The notes beneath the pieces were generated by a model, which saw only the letters and a program-made list of their open reading frames with translations, made no database searches and was not told where the DNA came from. From Limnohabitans sp. Hippo3 (GTDB lineage: Bacteria > Pseudomonadota > Gammaproteobacteria > Burkholderiales > Burkholderiaceae_C): a stretch of DNA of 64,000 nt. Position 1 is the stretch's first letter. Every line of letters begins with the position of its first letter. The position numbers and the translations under genes are program-made. Positions 16,558-25,312 of this stretch are shown here, piece after piece. The DNA lies in contig NZ_NESF01000012.1 in the NCBI RefSeq assembly GCF_003063665.1, positions 1-64,000 of the forward strand, written 5' to 3'.

Positions 16558-17184
16558 ATGAACACCGATGCTTTGATCCTGGCTGCTGACAGCGCATTGC
16601 GCACCCTGTGGGCCGAGCCCCGTGCCAGCCGCCCCACGCCCTTGGCCCCTGCTGCTGAGCTGGAATTGACCGACGCCGAGCGGCGCGAGGCCGCTGCGCT
16701 GATGCGGGTGAACCATGTGGGCGAGGTCTGCGCCCAGGCGCTTTACACAGGGCAGGCATTGGCCAGCCAAGACCCAGCCCTGCGCGCCCAACTGGCCGAG
16801 GCCAGCCGTGAAGAGACCGACCACCTGGCCTGGACGCAGCAGCGCCTCAACGATCTGAAAGACCGCCCCTCGCTCTTGAACCCGCTTTGGTACGCGGGGG
16901 CCTTTGCCATTGGGTATGCCGCAGGCAAGCTGGGCGGCGACAAGGTGAGCCTGGGCTTTGTGGTCGAGACCGAGCGGCAGGTGGAAGCGCACCTGCAAAG
17001 CCACATGGACCGCTTGCCCGCCGCAGACAGCGCCTCTCGCGCCATCGTGGCGCAAATGAAAGCCGATGAAATCGCCCACGCCCAAATGGCCATGAAGGCC
17101 GGGGCAGTGGAGCTGCCCGGACCGGTCAAGGCGCTGATGCAGGCTGCCGCCAAGGTGATGACGACGGTGGCGCACCGGGTTTGA
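16558..17184 (+). CDS. coq7: 2-polyprenyl-3-methyl-6-methoxy-1,4-benzoquinone hydroxylase (Coq7)
   Basis: This di-iron hydroxylase of ubiquinone biosynthesis adds the C6 hydroxyl to demethoxyubiquinol at the inner membrane. The ferritin-like ligands are visible as [37 protein letters not shown] and [12 protein letters not shown], so all Glu/His positions are present. The start at 16558 gives 208 residues, the usual betaproteobacterial length, beginning [18 protein letters not shown]. An in-frame ATG at 16498 has no ribosome binding site. The gene stands alone between the porin and the convergent ATPase gene. Confidence 0.95.
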   Translation: MNTDALILAADSALRTLWAEPRASRPTPLAPAAELELTDAERREAAALMRVNHVGEVCAQALYTGQALASQDPALRAQLAEASREETDHLAWTQQRLNDLKDRPSLLNPLWYAGAFAIGYAAGKLGGDKVSLGFVVETERQVEAHLQSHMDRLPAADSASRAIVAQMKADEIAHAQMAMKAGAVELPGPVKALMQAAAKVMTTVAHRV

Positions 17185-17206
17185 CGCCACCGGGGGCACG
17201 AGCCGC

Positions 17207-18427
17207 TTACAGATACCCCATGGGAATGGCCGTGACACTGGTTGACAAGGGCACGTCACGCGGTGTGAGGCAGAGCACCGCGCCATGCCCCACGGTTTTG
17301 CCCAAGTTCGCTGCGACTGAAAACGCTTTGCTGGCTTGTGTGGAAGGTGTGGCGGTTTTCTTGATTTCAATCGGGTAAATCACATCGTCCGATTCGATGA
17401 GCAGGTCAATCTCTTTTTGATCGGTGTCGCGGTAAAAGAACAGGGGTGCTTCTTTGCCGTTGTGCCAGTAGCTCTTGAGGATTTCTGCCACCGCCCAAGT
17501 CTCCAGGATGGCCCCAGACATGCTGCCAGCTTCCAGCGACTCGGGTGAACTCCATTTGGTCAAGTAAGCGGCCAAGCCCGTGTCCAGAAAGTACAGCTTG
17601 GGCGACTTGATCATGCGCTTGGTCAGGTTGCGGTGATAAGGCTGCAGCAAATAAACCAGGCCCGAAGCTTCCAGCACAGACAACCAGGCCTTGGCGGTTT
17701 TGGTGTCAATGTCAACCTCGTTGGCCAGATGGGTGTAGTTGAGCAGCTGTCCCGTTCTGGCTGCCACCACCCCCAGAAAACGGTGAAAACTCAAGGGGTC
17801 CGAGACTTTGAGCAGCTCGCGCACATCGCGTTGAACATAGGTTTGCACGTAAGAACGGTAGAACACATCGCGGCTTTGCGCACCTTGCGTTTGCAAGCGA
17901 GGGTAAGCGCCCAGCCAGATTTGTGCATACAAACTTTGCAGTGATTGAGGCTGAGCGGTGTTACGAGCCTGCGCGATCCAGTCGGTCGTGGGTAAAAAAG
18001 GCCGGGATTGCTGGGCGCGACCTTGTTGCTCGGCCTGGGACAGGCCCAACAAATCGACAATGGCCACACGACCCGCCAGGCTTTCGGTCAGACCCTGCAT
18101 GAGCTGGAACTTTTGCGAACCTGTGAGCCAGAACTGCCCATTGCGCGGGTCTTTGTCCACGGCCATTTTGATGGCGCTGAACAGTTGGGGCGCGTATTGC
18201 ACTTCGTCGATCGTGACGGGTGCAGGCCAGGTCTGTAAAAACAGCGCGGGGTCTTGCTGGGCCAGTTGGCGCATGTCCATGTCGTCCAGCGTGACGTAGG
18301 CCCTGGCGCCTTCACTGCACATGGCCAGCAAAGTGGTTTTGCCCACTTGGCGGGGCCCTGTGACCATCAAGACCGGGAAGTTCTGGCTGATGTGGTGAAT
18401 GGCTTGTGCAAGGGTTCGATCCAGCAT
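17207..18427 (-). CDS. AAA-family ATPase with DUF4143 C-terminal domain
   Basis: This 406-residue protein has Walker A TGPRQVGKTTL near residues 23-33, Walker B TIDEVQYAPQLF, sensor-like WLTGSQKF, and a C-terminal DUF4143 nuclease-like region ending in the ILETWAVAEILKSYWHNG and DQKEIDLLIESDDVIYPIEIKKT stretches. The latter resembles a PD-(D/E)XK core (D-x-E-x-D...E-x-K). Members are widespread and of unclear function, often found with mobile or toxin-antitoxin DNA. The ATG at 18427 has no clear Shine-Dalgarno sequence and lies 4 bases from a large palindrome (18432-18468), which suggests self-control. It follows the OsmC gene by 43 bases but probably has its own promoter. Confidence 0.9.
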   Translation of the reverse strand: MLDRTLAQAIHHISQNFPVLMVTGPRQVGKTTLLAMCSEGARAYVTLDDMDMRQLAQQDPALFLQTWPAPVTIDEVQYAPQLFSAIKMAVDKDPRNGQFWLTGSQKFQLMQGLTESLAGRVAIVDLLGLSQAEQQGRAQQSRPFLPTTDWIAQARNTAQPQSLQSLYAQIWLGAYPRLQTQGAQSRDVFYRSYVQTYVQRDVRELLKVSDPLSFHRFLGVVAARTGQLLNYTHLANEVDIDTKTAKAWLSVLEASGLVYLLQPYHRNLTKRMIKSPKLYFLDTGLAAYLTKWSSPESLEAGSMSGAILETWAVAEILKSYWHNGKEAPLFFYRDTDQKEIDLLIESDDVIYPIEIKKTATPSTQASKAFSVAANLGKTVGHGAVLCLTPRDVPLSTSVTAIPMGYL

Positions 18428-18431
18428 GGTT

Positions 18432-18468
18432 TTCCGAATTTATGGAAAGCAATTCCATTTTTTCGGAA
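18432..18468. promoter_or_regulatory. Nested palindrome at the start of the DUF4143 ATPase gene
   Basis: The outer arms TTCCGAA (18432-18438) and TTCGGAA (18462-18468) enclose the inner arms ATGGAA (18442-18447) and TTCCAT (18453-18458). The symmetry spans 37 bases and lies between the OsmC stop and the ATPase start. It could be an operator for a dimer of dimers or a hairpin that hides the translation start. Confidence 0.6.
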
Positions 18469-18470
18469 TT

Positions 18471-18923
18471 TTACGCCACTTCAAGCACCTCAAAACTGGT
18501 CGTGATTTCGGCCGTTTTGCCCAGCATGATGCTGGCCGAGCAGTATTTGTCGTGGCTCATGGCAATGGCCCGCTCGACCGCACTGTCTGGCACACCCTTG
18601 GCCGTGACGGCGAAGTGCATATTGATCTTGGTGAAGACTTTGGGGTCCACCTCGGCGCGTTCGCTGCTGATCTTGACGCTGCAGCCGCGCACATCGTGCC
18701 GACCGCGCTTGAGGATGAGCACCACGTCATAGGCCGTGCAGCCACCGGTGCCAGCCAAAAGCAGCTCCATGGGGCGGGGCGCGAGGTTCTGGCCGCCGTT
18801 TTCTGGCTTGGCGGCGTCGGGTGCACCGTCCATGTTGACAATGTGGCCCGAACCGGTTTCGGCCACAAAGCCCATGCCCGAGCGGGTACCGGCAGCGCCG
18901 GTCCAGGTGACTGTGCATTCCAT
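18471..18923 (-). CDS. OsmC-family protein
   Basis: This 150-residue OsmC/Ohr-fold protein of the YhfA-like branch has the two Cys regions of the family: LLLAGTGGCTAYDVV with a Cys at about residue 62, and HDKYCSASIML with the second Cys at about 127. They would form the thiol peroxidase centre that reduces organic hydroperoxides. YhfA-like members have no settled substrate. The start ATG at 18923 gives the usual N-terminus MECTVTWTG, and AAGGACAT is a weak ribosome binding site. It precedes the ATPase gene on the same strand. Confidence 0.9.
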   Translation of the reverse strand: MECTVTWTGAAGTRSGMGFVAETGSGHIVNMDGAPDAAKPENGGQNLAPRPMELLLAGTGGCTAYDVVLILKRGRHDVRGCSVKISSERAEVDPKVFTKINMHFAVTAKGVPDSAVERAIAMSHDKYCSASIMLGKTAEITTSFEVLEVA

Positions 18924-19036
18924 TTTGATGTCCTTGTTGAGTGGCCAGCCTTACGCCAGCAAATGGGTTGTGCGTATGTTACCCAAGCGCACTTGGCTCT
19001 TGGTCATACCGGCTTTGTCTTGGGCATACCAACGAT

Positions 19037-19150
19037 GTTCTTTGTCATACCCGCACAGGCGGGTATTCACCATAGACGAAGGCATGGCCCCCCGATCAGG
19101 TCGGGGGTGACAAGTATTTGTCATACCCGCGCAGGCGGGTATCCATTGCA
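19037..19150. repeat. Palindromic intergenic repeat pair
   Basis: TCATACCCGC-acag-GCGGGTAT, then GCCCCCCGATC/GGTCGGGGGTGAC, then TCATACCCGC-gcag-GCGGGTATCCAT. It is the same family as 125-245 and 47.98-48.17 kb, here arranged hairpin-hairpin-hairpin over about 110 bases. Confidence 0.85.
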
Positions 19151-19216
19151 CGACATATATTTTTTGCATTTTGAGACACCCAACTTGCTGCAACGCAGCA
19201 AAAATACCCGTACAAT

Positions 19217-19312
19217 AACGAACAGGCGTGCTTTTTTGCATGCACCCTTTGTCTCCTCCACCCTCTGAAAAGGTGGATTTGCCCCGATTCGCAAGGATCG
19301 GGGCATTTTTTT
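19217..19312 (+). ncRNA. Candidate small RNA with anti-Shine-Dalgarno motif
   Basis: A TACAAT box at 19211-19216 could be a -10 element. Three hairpins follow: GCGTGC/GCATGC (19226-19243), CCACC/GGTGG (19258-19276), and the strong terminator GCCCCGAT/ATCGGGGC (19281-19304) with seven T. Between the first and second lies TCTCCTCCA, complementary to a ribosome binding site. No reading frame or neighbouring gene explains the terminator; the gene before it ends 300 bases away on the other strand. The -35 element is unclear. Confidence 0.5.
19281..19312 (+). terminator. Rho-independent terminator
   Basis: This is an eight-base-pair GC-rich stem GCCCCGAT/ATCGGGGC with an eight-base loop, followed by A and seven T. 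It ends whatever is transcribed from about 19.22 kb, upstream of the TonB receptor gene. Confidence 0.85.
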
Positions 19313-19381
19313 CGCCCAACGAAAAATGAACTATTTAATACTAAAAATGGTTTAATCTGTTGTTGGGACAAAAGGGGAGAT

Positions 19382-21979
19382 ATGCACATGGCCCACTTAC
19401 TCGAAATAAGTCCAACAACGTGCGAATGGATTCATGGGGGCATCGCAAAGCGGGCAGTCCTCATCGCGTTAGGTCTTGAATTGACCAGTTTGACAGCGAT
19501 GGCCCAATATCAAGTCACGATCTTGGACCAAGCTCCAGAATACCGCCAATTTGGAAGGATAGAGATCACTGGGTCGAGCGTGATCAATCCACGTAGCCGC
19601 GAGGCAATGCCTGTACGCGTCATTGACCGCAAGGAAATCGAACGCATGGGCGTTCAGTCGGTACCCGAGTTGATCCAGGGCCTGTCCTCAATGCATTCAT
19701 ACACCGAGTCAGGTGGAACCAACATTTCGGGCTTGGGCGGCTATCGGTCGGCAGCGATTCATGGCTATGAAGCAGGGACATTGGTTTTGATCAACGGCCG
19801 CAGAGCTCCTTCTTTTGCCAAACAGCGCCCACAAGTCGACCGTTCAGCTGTTGATTTGTCAATGGTTCCCTTGCGTGCCATCGAACGCGTTGAAATCCTG
19901 ACCGACGGTGCATCATCTATCTATGGCAGTGACGCCATTGCCGGTGTTGTGAACCTGATCACACGACAGCAAGCCCCTGGCATCAGCATAAGTGCCGAAA
20001 AGCTTTCCACCCAGGGAACAGGCGATGGGCACAGCGCAGGCATCAGCCTGGGCAAAGGCAAATTGGATGTGGATGGTTATGCCTTTTCAATGCATCTGGA
20101 AATGCTAAAGCGTGACCCAGTGCGCATGCGTGACCGCAGCTACACAGACCTCCGCACACGACCTTATGGACAAGATGCGCAAGGCAATCCTTTGTATTTT
20201 GTCCCGCAAAACATGTTTCCACATAACGCGCCTGCACAGCTGCTCAATCAAAGTACAAACCCAACTTTATGCCCTTCGGGTTACGACTACAGTGTGACCC
20301 GCAGAGGGTCAACTTGGCCAACGCCTTACCAATGCCAAACAAGCCAACTGCGCGACACATACCTTTATCCGGGCTACGAAAACTCCACCTTGTGGCTCGC
20401 ATTTGAAAAGCAAATTGATAGCACATTGGCTGTGTTCTCCGAGATCGGTTATCAGCAACAATTCAGCGACTATCGTCGCATCGTCAACGGCCGCGCTACC
20501 AATGGCAACATTCTTTATGATGCAGAAGACTTCAACCCGGGGTTTGCCAAAGAAAAACAAAACAACCACAGGGTCGTGATCGGTGTTCGCGGTGAATGGA
20601 ATAACTGGCATTACACCGCCAGCCACACCCGTGCCGAAAATCACTTTGAAACCGTCAACCGAGGCGGATTCATCAATGCGACCAACTGGGGAACGATCCT
20701 GAATTCCGCAGAGCGTCAGCAAGACCCTAGCACTTACTCCGAGGCCACATGGGCCAAGATCAGAGCCAGGTTTGCCGATCCCATCACGGCACAAGAATAC
20801 CGAACGCGCTTGCAAGACACGCAATTGCAAGCTTCACGTACTGTGGGTGAAACCGCTTGGGGAGACATCAAACTCGGGACGGTGCTGTTTCACACCCAAT
20901 CACAATTGATCAATGAATTGGCCGCGAACCGCGAGGACTACCCTTTCACGCGAAACAACAACGGAGCAGGTCTGGAATTGCAAATACCTGTGTACGACCG
21001 GCTGGAGTTTGTATCGAGCTTACGCGCCGAGCGGTACAGCGACTTTGGGAAAGTCCTGACTGGCAAGCTGGGGGCCAAACTGGAAGTGGCCAACAACACC
21101 CATCTGCGCATGAGTACAGGCACAGGCTTTCGCGCGCCGACCTTGGCACAAACCAACGCGCGCAATTACAGCCGCTTCGCTGTTGCAGGCACAACCGACA
21201 GTTACTCTGTGGGAAACCCCGACCTGGAACCCGAAAAATCCAAGCAATGGAGTTTGGGCGTGCTTTCTCAGCCGATGCCTCAATTGAATCTAGGTCTGGA
21301 CTATTGGGCAGTGGATGTGCGCGACGTTTTTGGTACATGGACAGCCGAACAAATATTGAATGACCCAGCGCTCAAAGCGATTTATTACACAAGCAACTAC
21401 AACAACACAGGCAGAGCCCGCTACACATTCAAGCCGCTGAATCAAGGCGTGATGACCAAATCCGGCATTGACTACCAAATACGTTACCGCTGGCCCATCA
21501 GTCTCGGACGAATTTGGGCGGGAGTAGAGGGCACTTACAACCTGAAATCCAAACGCAGCAATTACCCTGGGCAAGAACCTATTTCCAATCTGGCCAAATA
21601 CGACACCTCTACGGACACTGTGACGCCTCGCCATATCTTGCGGTTAACGACGGCTCTCGAATCTCGGAATTTCAGTGTTACTGCTCACGTCAATTACCAC
21701 TCTGGCAATGATGAAACCCTTCCGGCACTGATCGATTCGCAGGGCTACTTCGTGGGTGACCAATTCACGCACCGCGTACCGGACCATTGGACACTCGATG
21801 TTTCGGGGGTATACAAGTTCACGCCAAACTTTAGCGTTCGGATGCATGTTGCCAATTTAACCAACCGCACCCCTCCGGTTCGTTACAACAGCCCCTACCT
21901 GGGATCGACCCTCTCCGACACACGTTATGACAACTACTACGGTCGTACGATACGGATAGCCATGGACATCAAGTTCTGA
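19382..21979 (+). CDS. TonB-dependent outer membrane receptor
   Basis: This is an 865-residue receptor. The N-terminus is a signal-like stretch ending near SLTAMAQ, and a plug domain follows (about 45-170) with IEITGSSVINPRSREAMPV, IERMGVQSVPELIQGL, LVLINGRR and the plug hallmark VEILTDGASSIYGSDAIAGVVNLITR. The beta barrel ends in YYGRTIRIAMDIKF with terminal Phe. The LVLINGRR/SSIYGSDAIAGV type is common among receptors for carbohydrates or oligomers rather than siderophores, but the ligand is open. GGGGAG sits 7 bases before the ATG. The DNA is visibly more AT-rich than its neighbours and there are no linked transport genes, so it may have been acquired. Confidence 0.93.
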   Translation: MHMAHLLEISPTTCEWIHGGIAKRAVLIALGLELTSLTAMAQYQVTILDQAPEYRQFGRIEITGSSVINPRSREAMPVRVIDRKEIERMGVQSVPELIQGLSSMHSYTESGGTNISGLGGYRSAAIHGYEAGTLVLINGRRAPSFAKQRPQVDRSAVDLSMVPLRAIERVEILTDGASSIYGSDAIAGVVNLITRQQAPGISISAEKLSTQGTGDGHSAGISLGKGKLDVDGYAFSMHLEMLKRDPVRMRDRSYTDLRTRPYGQDAQGNPLYFVPQNMFPHNAPAQLLNQSTNPTLCPSGYDYSVTRRGSTWPTPYQCQTSQLRDTYLYPGYENSTLWLAFEKQIDSTLAVFSEIGYQQQFSDYRRIVNGRATNGNILYDAEDFNPGFAKEKQNNHRVVIGVRGEWNNWHYTASHTRAENHFETVNRGGFINATNWGTILNSAERQQDPSTYSEATWAKIRARFADPITAQEYRTRLQDTQLQASRTVGETAWGDIKLGTVLFHTQSQLINELAANREDYPFTRNNNGAGLELQIPVYDRLEFVSSLRAERYSDFGKVLTGKLGAKLEVANNTHLRMSTGTGFRAPTLAQTNARNYSRFAVAGTTDSYSVGNPDLEPEKSKQWSLGVLSQPMPQLNLGLDYWAVDVRDVFGTWTAEQILNDPALKAIYYTSNYNNTGRARYTFKPLNQGVMTKSGIDYQIRYRWPISLGRIWAGVEGTYNLKSKRSNYPGQEPISNLAKYDTSTDTVTPRHILRLTTALESRNFSVTAHVNYHSGNDETLPALIDSQGYFVGDQFTHRVPDHWTLDVSGVYKFTPNFSVRMHVANLTNRTPPVRYNSPYLGSTLSDTRYDNYYGRTIRIAMDIKF

Positions 21980-22053
21980 AACGCTGGCAATGTCAGGGAC
22001 GCTATGATTAAACGATTGCCCTATTTTTATCCGGGCAAGTGACAGATGCAGAC

Positions 22054-23601
22054 ATGACCACCTCCAAACTCCACCCCGCCGACTACCTGATCAAAATCCT
22101 GAACGCCAAGGTCTATGACGTGGCCACCGAATCGGCGCTGGAGCCTGCCAAAAACCTGTCGCGCCGTCTGGGCAATCAGGTGCTGCTCAAGCGCGAAGAC
22201 CAGCAGCCCGTGCACAGCTTCAAGTTGCGCGGGGCCTACAACAAGATGGCGCACCTGAGCCCTGAGCAGCTCAAAAAGGGCGTGATCTGCGCCTCGGCTG
22301 GCAACCACGCGCAAGGCGTTGCTCTCAGCGCCAGCCGCCTGGGCACCCGCGCCGTGATCGTCATGCCCACCACCACACCGCAAGTCAAGATCGATGCGGT
22401 CAAAGGCCTGGGTGGCGAAGTGGTGTTGTTTGGCGACAGCTATTCCGACGCGTACAACCACTCGGTGGCGCTGGAGAAAAAACAGGGCCTGACCTTTGTG
22501 CACCCGTTTGACGACCCGGACGTGATCGCGGGCCAAGGCACGATCGCCATGGAAATGCTGCGCCAGCACCAAGGGCCGCTGGATGCGGTGTTTGTGGCCA
22601 TTGGCGGCGGCGGCCTCATCAGCGGCGTGGCCAACTACATCAAGGCGGTGCGCCCCGGCGTCAAAGTCATTGGCGTGCAGATGAACGACTCGGACGCCAT
22701 GATCCAGTCGGTGAACGCCAAACAGCGCGTGACGCTGCCCGATGTGGGCCTGTTCTCGGACGGCACAGCCGTGAAGCTGGTGGGCGAAGAGACCTTCCGC
22801 GTGGCCAGCAACTTGGTGGACGACTACATGACGGTGGACACCGACGCCGTATGCGCGGCCATCAAGGACATTTTTGTGGACACGCGCTCGATCGTGGAGC
22901 CCGCTGGCGCATTGGCGGTGGCCGCCATCAAGCAGTATGTGGCCGCGTACAAATGCAAGGGCCAGACCTTTGCGGCCATCTTGTGTGGCGCGAACATGAA
23001 CTTTGACCGCCTGCGCTTTGTGGCCGAACGCGCCGACGTGGGCGAAGAAAAGGAAGCCCTGTTTGCGGTGACCATTCCCGAAGAGCGCGGCAGCTTCAAA
23101 CGTTTTCTGGAGCTGATCGGCAGCTTGCCGGGTGGCCCGCGCAATGTGACCGAATTTAACTACCGCATGAGCGACTCGGACAAAGCCCATGTGTTTTTGG
23201 GTTTGAGCACCCACGGCAAGGGAGAAAGCGCCAAGATCGCGGCCAAATTCAACAAGCAGCAGTTCAAGGCGATTGACCTGACACACGACGAGCTGGCCAA
23301 AGAACACATCCGCCACATGGTGGGCGGGCATTCGGCGCTGTCCCAAGACGAGCGCCTGCTGCGCTTTGAGTTCCCCGAACGACCCGGTGCCTTGCTCAAA
23401 TTCTTGAGCCTGATGCGCCCAGGCTGGAACATCAGCCTCTTCCATTACCGCAACCAGGGCGCGGACTATGGTCGCATTTTGGTGGGCATCCAAGTACCGC
23501 CCAAGGACGGCAAGGCGTTTGACAAGTTTTTGCAGGCGCTGGGGTATCCGTATGCGGAAGAGACGGACAACCCGGTGTATCGTCTGTTTCTTCGCAGCTA
23601 A
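22054..23601 (+). CDS. ilvA: Threonine ammonia-lyase, biosynthetic
   Basis: This PLP enzyme deaminates threonine to 2-oxobutanoate, the first step of isoleucine synthesis, in the cytosol. The PLP lysine is in SFKLRGAYNKM (Lys57), the phosphate-binding glycine loop is IGGGGLISG, and two ACT-like regulatory domains fill about residues 335-515 (GSFKRFLELIG and FPERPGALLKFL), so isoleucine feedback is expected. The length of 515 residues fits the biosynthetic form. ATG at 22054 (MTTSKLHPADYL) matches the family start; a GTG at 22039 is possible. The next gene follows by 16 bases. Confidence 0.95.
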   Translation: MTTSKLHPADYLIKILNAKVYDVATESALEPAKNLSRRLGNQVLLKREDQQPVHSFKLRGAYNKMAHLSPEQLKKGVICASAGNHAQGVALSASRLGTRAVIVMPTTTPQVKIDAVKGLGGEVVLFGDSYSDAYNHSVALEKKQGLTFVHPFDDPDVIAGQGTIAMEMLRQHQGPLDAVFVAIGGGGLISGVANYIKAVRPGVKVIGVQMNDSDAMIQSVNAKQRVTLPDVGLFSDGTAVKLVGEETFRVASNLVDDYMTVDTDAVCAAIKDIFVDTRSIVEPAGALAVAAIKQYVAAYKCKGQTFAAILCGANMNFDRLRFVAERADVGEEKEALFAVTIPEERGSFKRFLELIGSLPGGPRNVTEFNYRMSDSDKAHVFLGLSTHGKGESAKIAAKFNKQQFKAIDLTHDELAKEHIRHMVGGHSALSQDERLLRFEFPERPGALLKFLSLMRPGWNISLFHYRNQGADYGRILVGIQVPPKDGKAFDKFLQALGYPYAEETDNPVYRLFLRS

Positions 23602-23617
23602 ATTTCATACGCTGAAT

Positions 23618-24517
23618 ATGCCCGCATCCCTGGAAGGCCAACTCGTCGTCGCGATCTCGTCGCGTGCCTTGTTCGACTTCGAAGAAGAAAACCAGGTCTT
23701 CGAGCAAGGCGACGACCGGGCTTATATGCAGCTGCAGCTGGGGCGGCTGGAAGAGCCTGCCAAGCCGGGCGTGGCGTTTTCTTTGGTGCGTAAGCTTCTG
23801 GCGTTCAACGATGCCGATGCACAGCGGGTTGAAGTCGTCATCCTGTCGCGCAACGACCCGGTCTCGGGCATGCGGGTGTTCCGCTCGGCGCAGCATTACG
23901 GCCTGCCGATCCAGCGCGGCAGCTTCACACGGGGCCAGCCGCCATGGCGCTACCTCAAACCGCTGAACGCCAACCTGTTTTTGTCGGCCCATTTGTCCGA
24001 TGTGCGAGCAGCCTTGGATGCGGGTGTGCCTGCCGCACAGGTGTACCCGCATTCGGCGCTGGCCTCTGAGGCAAACCCGCACGAAGTGCGCATCGCTTTT
24101 GACGGCGATGCGGTGCTGTTCTCTGACGAGGCCGAGCGGGTGTTTCAGGCCGAGGGCCTGTCAGCCTTTCAGGCCCACGAACGAGACAAGGCCGGGCAGC
24201 CTTTGTTGGCTGGCCCGTTCAAACCCCTGTTGGCCGCCTTGCACCGCTTGCAGCAAGAGGGCACGCCCGCCATGCGGATTCGCACCGCACTCGTCACAGC
24301 CCGCAGCGCCCCGGCGCACGAACGCGCCATCCGCACACTGATGGACTGGAACATCGAGGTGGACGAAGCCATGTTTCTGGGCGGCTTGCCCAAGGGTGAG
24401 TTTTTGCGCGAGTTCGAGCCGGACTTTTTCTTTGACGACCAGACCGGTCACATCGAATCGGCTGCGCGGCATGTGCCATCGGGGCATGTGGCTTCCGGGA
24501 TATCGAACTCGGATTGA
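23618..24517 (+). CDS. 5'-nucleotidase (cN-I-like family)
   Basis: This 299-residue protein is of the 5'-nucleotidase family related to eukaryotic cytosolic nucleotidase I (PF06189 type). It would dephosphorylate nucleoside monophosphates. Visible family blocks are SSRALFDFEEENQVF, VVILSRNDPVSGMRVF, FLSAHLSDVRAAL, RIAFDGDAVLFSDEAERVF (Asp-rich acid core), TARSAPAHERAIRTLMDW and FFFDDQTGH. ATG at 23618 begins MPASLEGQLVVAISS, as in relatives; the longer frame upstream lies in ilvA. It follows ilvA by 16 bases and may be cotranscribed. Confidence 0.9.
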   Translation: MPASLEGQLVVAISSRALFDFEEENQVFEQGDDRAYMQLQLGRLEEPAKPGVAFSLVRKLLAFNDADAQRVEVVILSRNDPVSGMRVFRSAQHYGLPIQRGSFTRGQPPWRYLKPLNANLFLSAHLSDVRAALDAGVPAAQVYPHSALASEANPHEVRIAFDGDAVLFSDEAERVFQAEGLSAFQAHERDKAGQPLLAGPFKPLLAALHRLQQEGTPAMRIRTALVTARSAPAHERAIRTLMDWNIEVDEAMFLGGLPKGEFLREFEPDFFFDDQTGHIESAARHVPSGHVASGISNSD

Positions 24518-24544
24518 AACGCGTTGCACACATTCGCGATTTGA

Positions 24545-24660
24545 AGCCATTCGCGAGCGGGGGCTCGCTCCCACACAGCAGTCCTCTGAATAAGAAACCA
24601 GGTGCTGCTCCCTGTGGGAGGCTGCCCCTGTGGGAGGCTGCCCCTGCGGCCGAATGCCCG
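24545..24660. repeat. REP-like repeat (GCTCCCACAGG / GGAGGC-GCCCCTG family)
   Basis: It starts with the hairpin GCGAGC-ggg-GGCTCGC, continues through GCTCCCACA and has two tandem TGTGGGAGGCTGCCCCTG units, then GCGGCCGAATG. The same family stands at 28.36-28.44 kb. It separates the convergent nucleotidase and DUF3299 genes and could act as a bidirectional stop. Confidence 0.8.
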
Positions 24661-24672
24661 CAAGAACCCCTC

Positions 24673-25296
24673 TCACTTTTTCTCTGCGAACGGGGTCACT
24701 TGCTTGGCGTCGATGCGGTAACTGGACACGCCCATGTGCGAGTCGGTTTTGGTGGCGCTCAAGGGGCCGGTGACCCACAGGGTATCCATGAGTCGAAAGC
24801 GTTTGGTGGGTTTGTCCAGCACCACATGCACGATCTGGTTGGCGGGCGGTGGCGGCGAATGCACGCAAGCGCCAAAGTAAGGCACCAGCAAAAACTCCTT
24901 GGTACCTTCAGGCAAATCCTCCAGCGGCACCATGTAGCCCGGCAAACGTACACTCTGCCCCAGGATCAGCGGGTTGATGGGGGCGTTGTCCCACATCTTG
25001 CGCATCTTCTTCAACGCCTCTTCGGCCTTGGGATCGTTGTCTTTCAGGCCATCGAGGTTCAGCGCCTTGAGGTCTTTGTACGGATCCCAGCCCGCTGGGA
25101 TCAGTTGCTCCCAGCCAATGGTGCGTGTGGGGCCGGGCACACTGGCACCGGGCGGCGGGGCCTCGCCAGACAAAGCCGGTTGGACCTGCGGCACGGTCTC
25201 GCGCACCGTGTCACGCACGCTTTGCGCCACGGCCTGGCCCGTGAGCCAAAGCGCCCAAGCACACAGCCCTGCCTTCATCATGGTGTTGCGGTTCAT
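24673..25296 (-). CDS. DUF3299 domain exported protein
   Basis: This 207-residue protein has a signal peptide cleaved after AVAQ. The DUF3299 part has SVRLPGYMVPLE, FLLVPYFGACVHSPPPPANQIV and VTGPLSATKTDSHMGVSSYRI, the family signatures. The Cys-x-His in GACVHSPPPPPN-like sequence hints at metal binding. DUF3299 genes commonly sit beside an ABC permease/ATPase pair, as here (17-base gap to the permease gene). By context it may be a periplasmic partner of that transporter, possibly for a divalent metal; this is inference. Confidence 0.88.
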   Translation of the reverse strand: MNRNTMMKAGLCAWALWLTGQAVAQSVRDTVRETVPQVQPALSGEAPPPGASVPGPTRTIGWEQLIPAGWDPYKDLKALNLDGLKDNDPKAEEALKKMRKMWDNAPINPLILGQSVRLPGYMVPLEDLPEGTKEFLLVPYFGACVHSPPPPANQIVHVVLDKPTKRFRLMDTLWVTGPLSATKTDSHMGVSSYRIDAKQVTPFAEKK

Positions 25297-25312
25297 CCCT
25301 GGTCCTTTGTAT

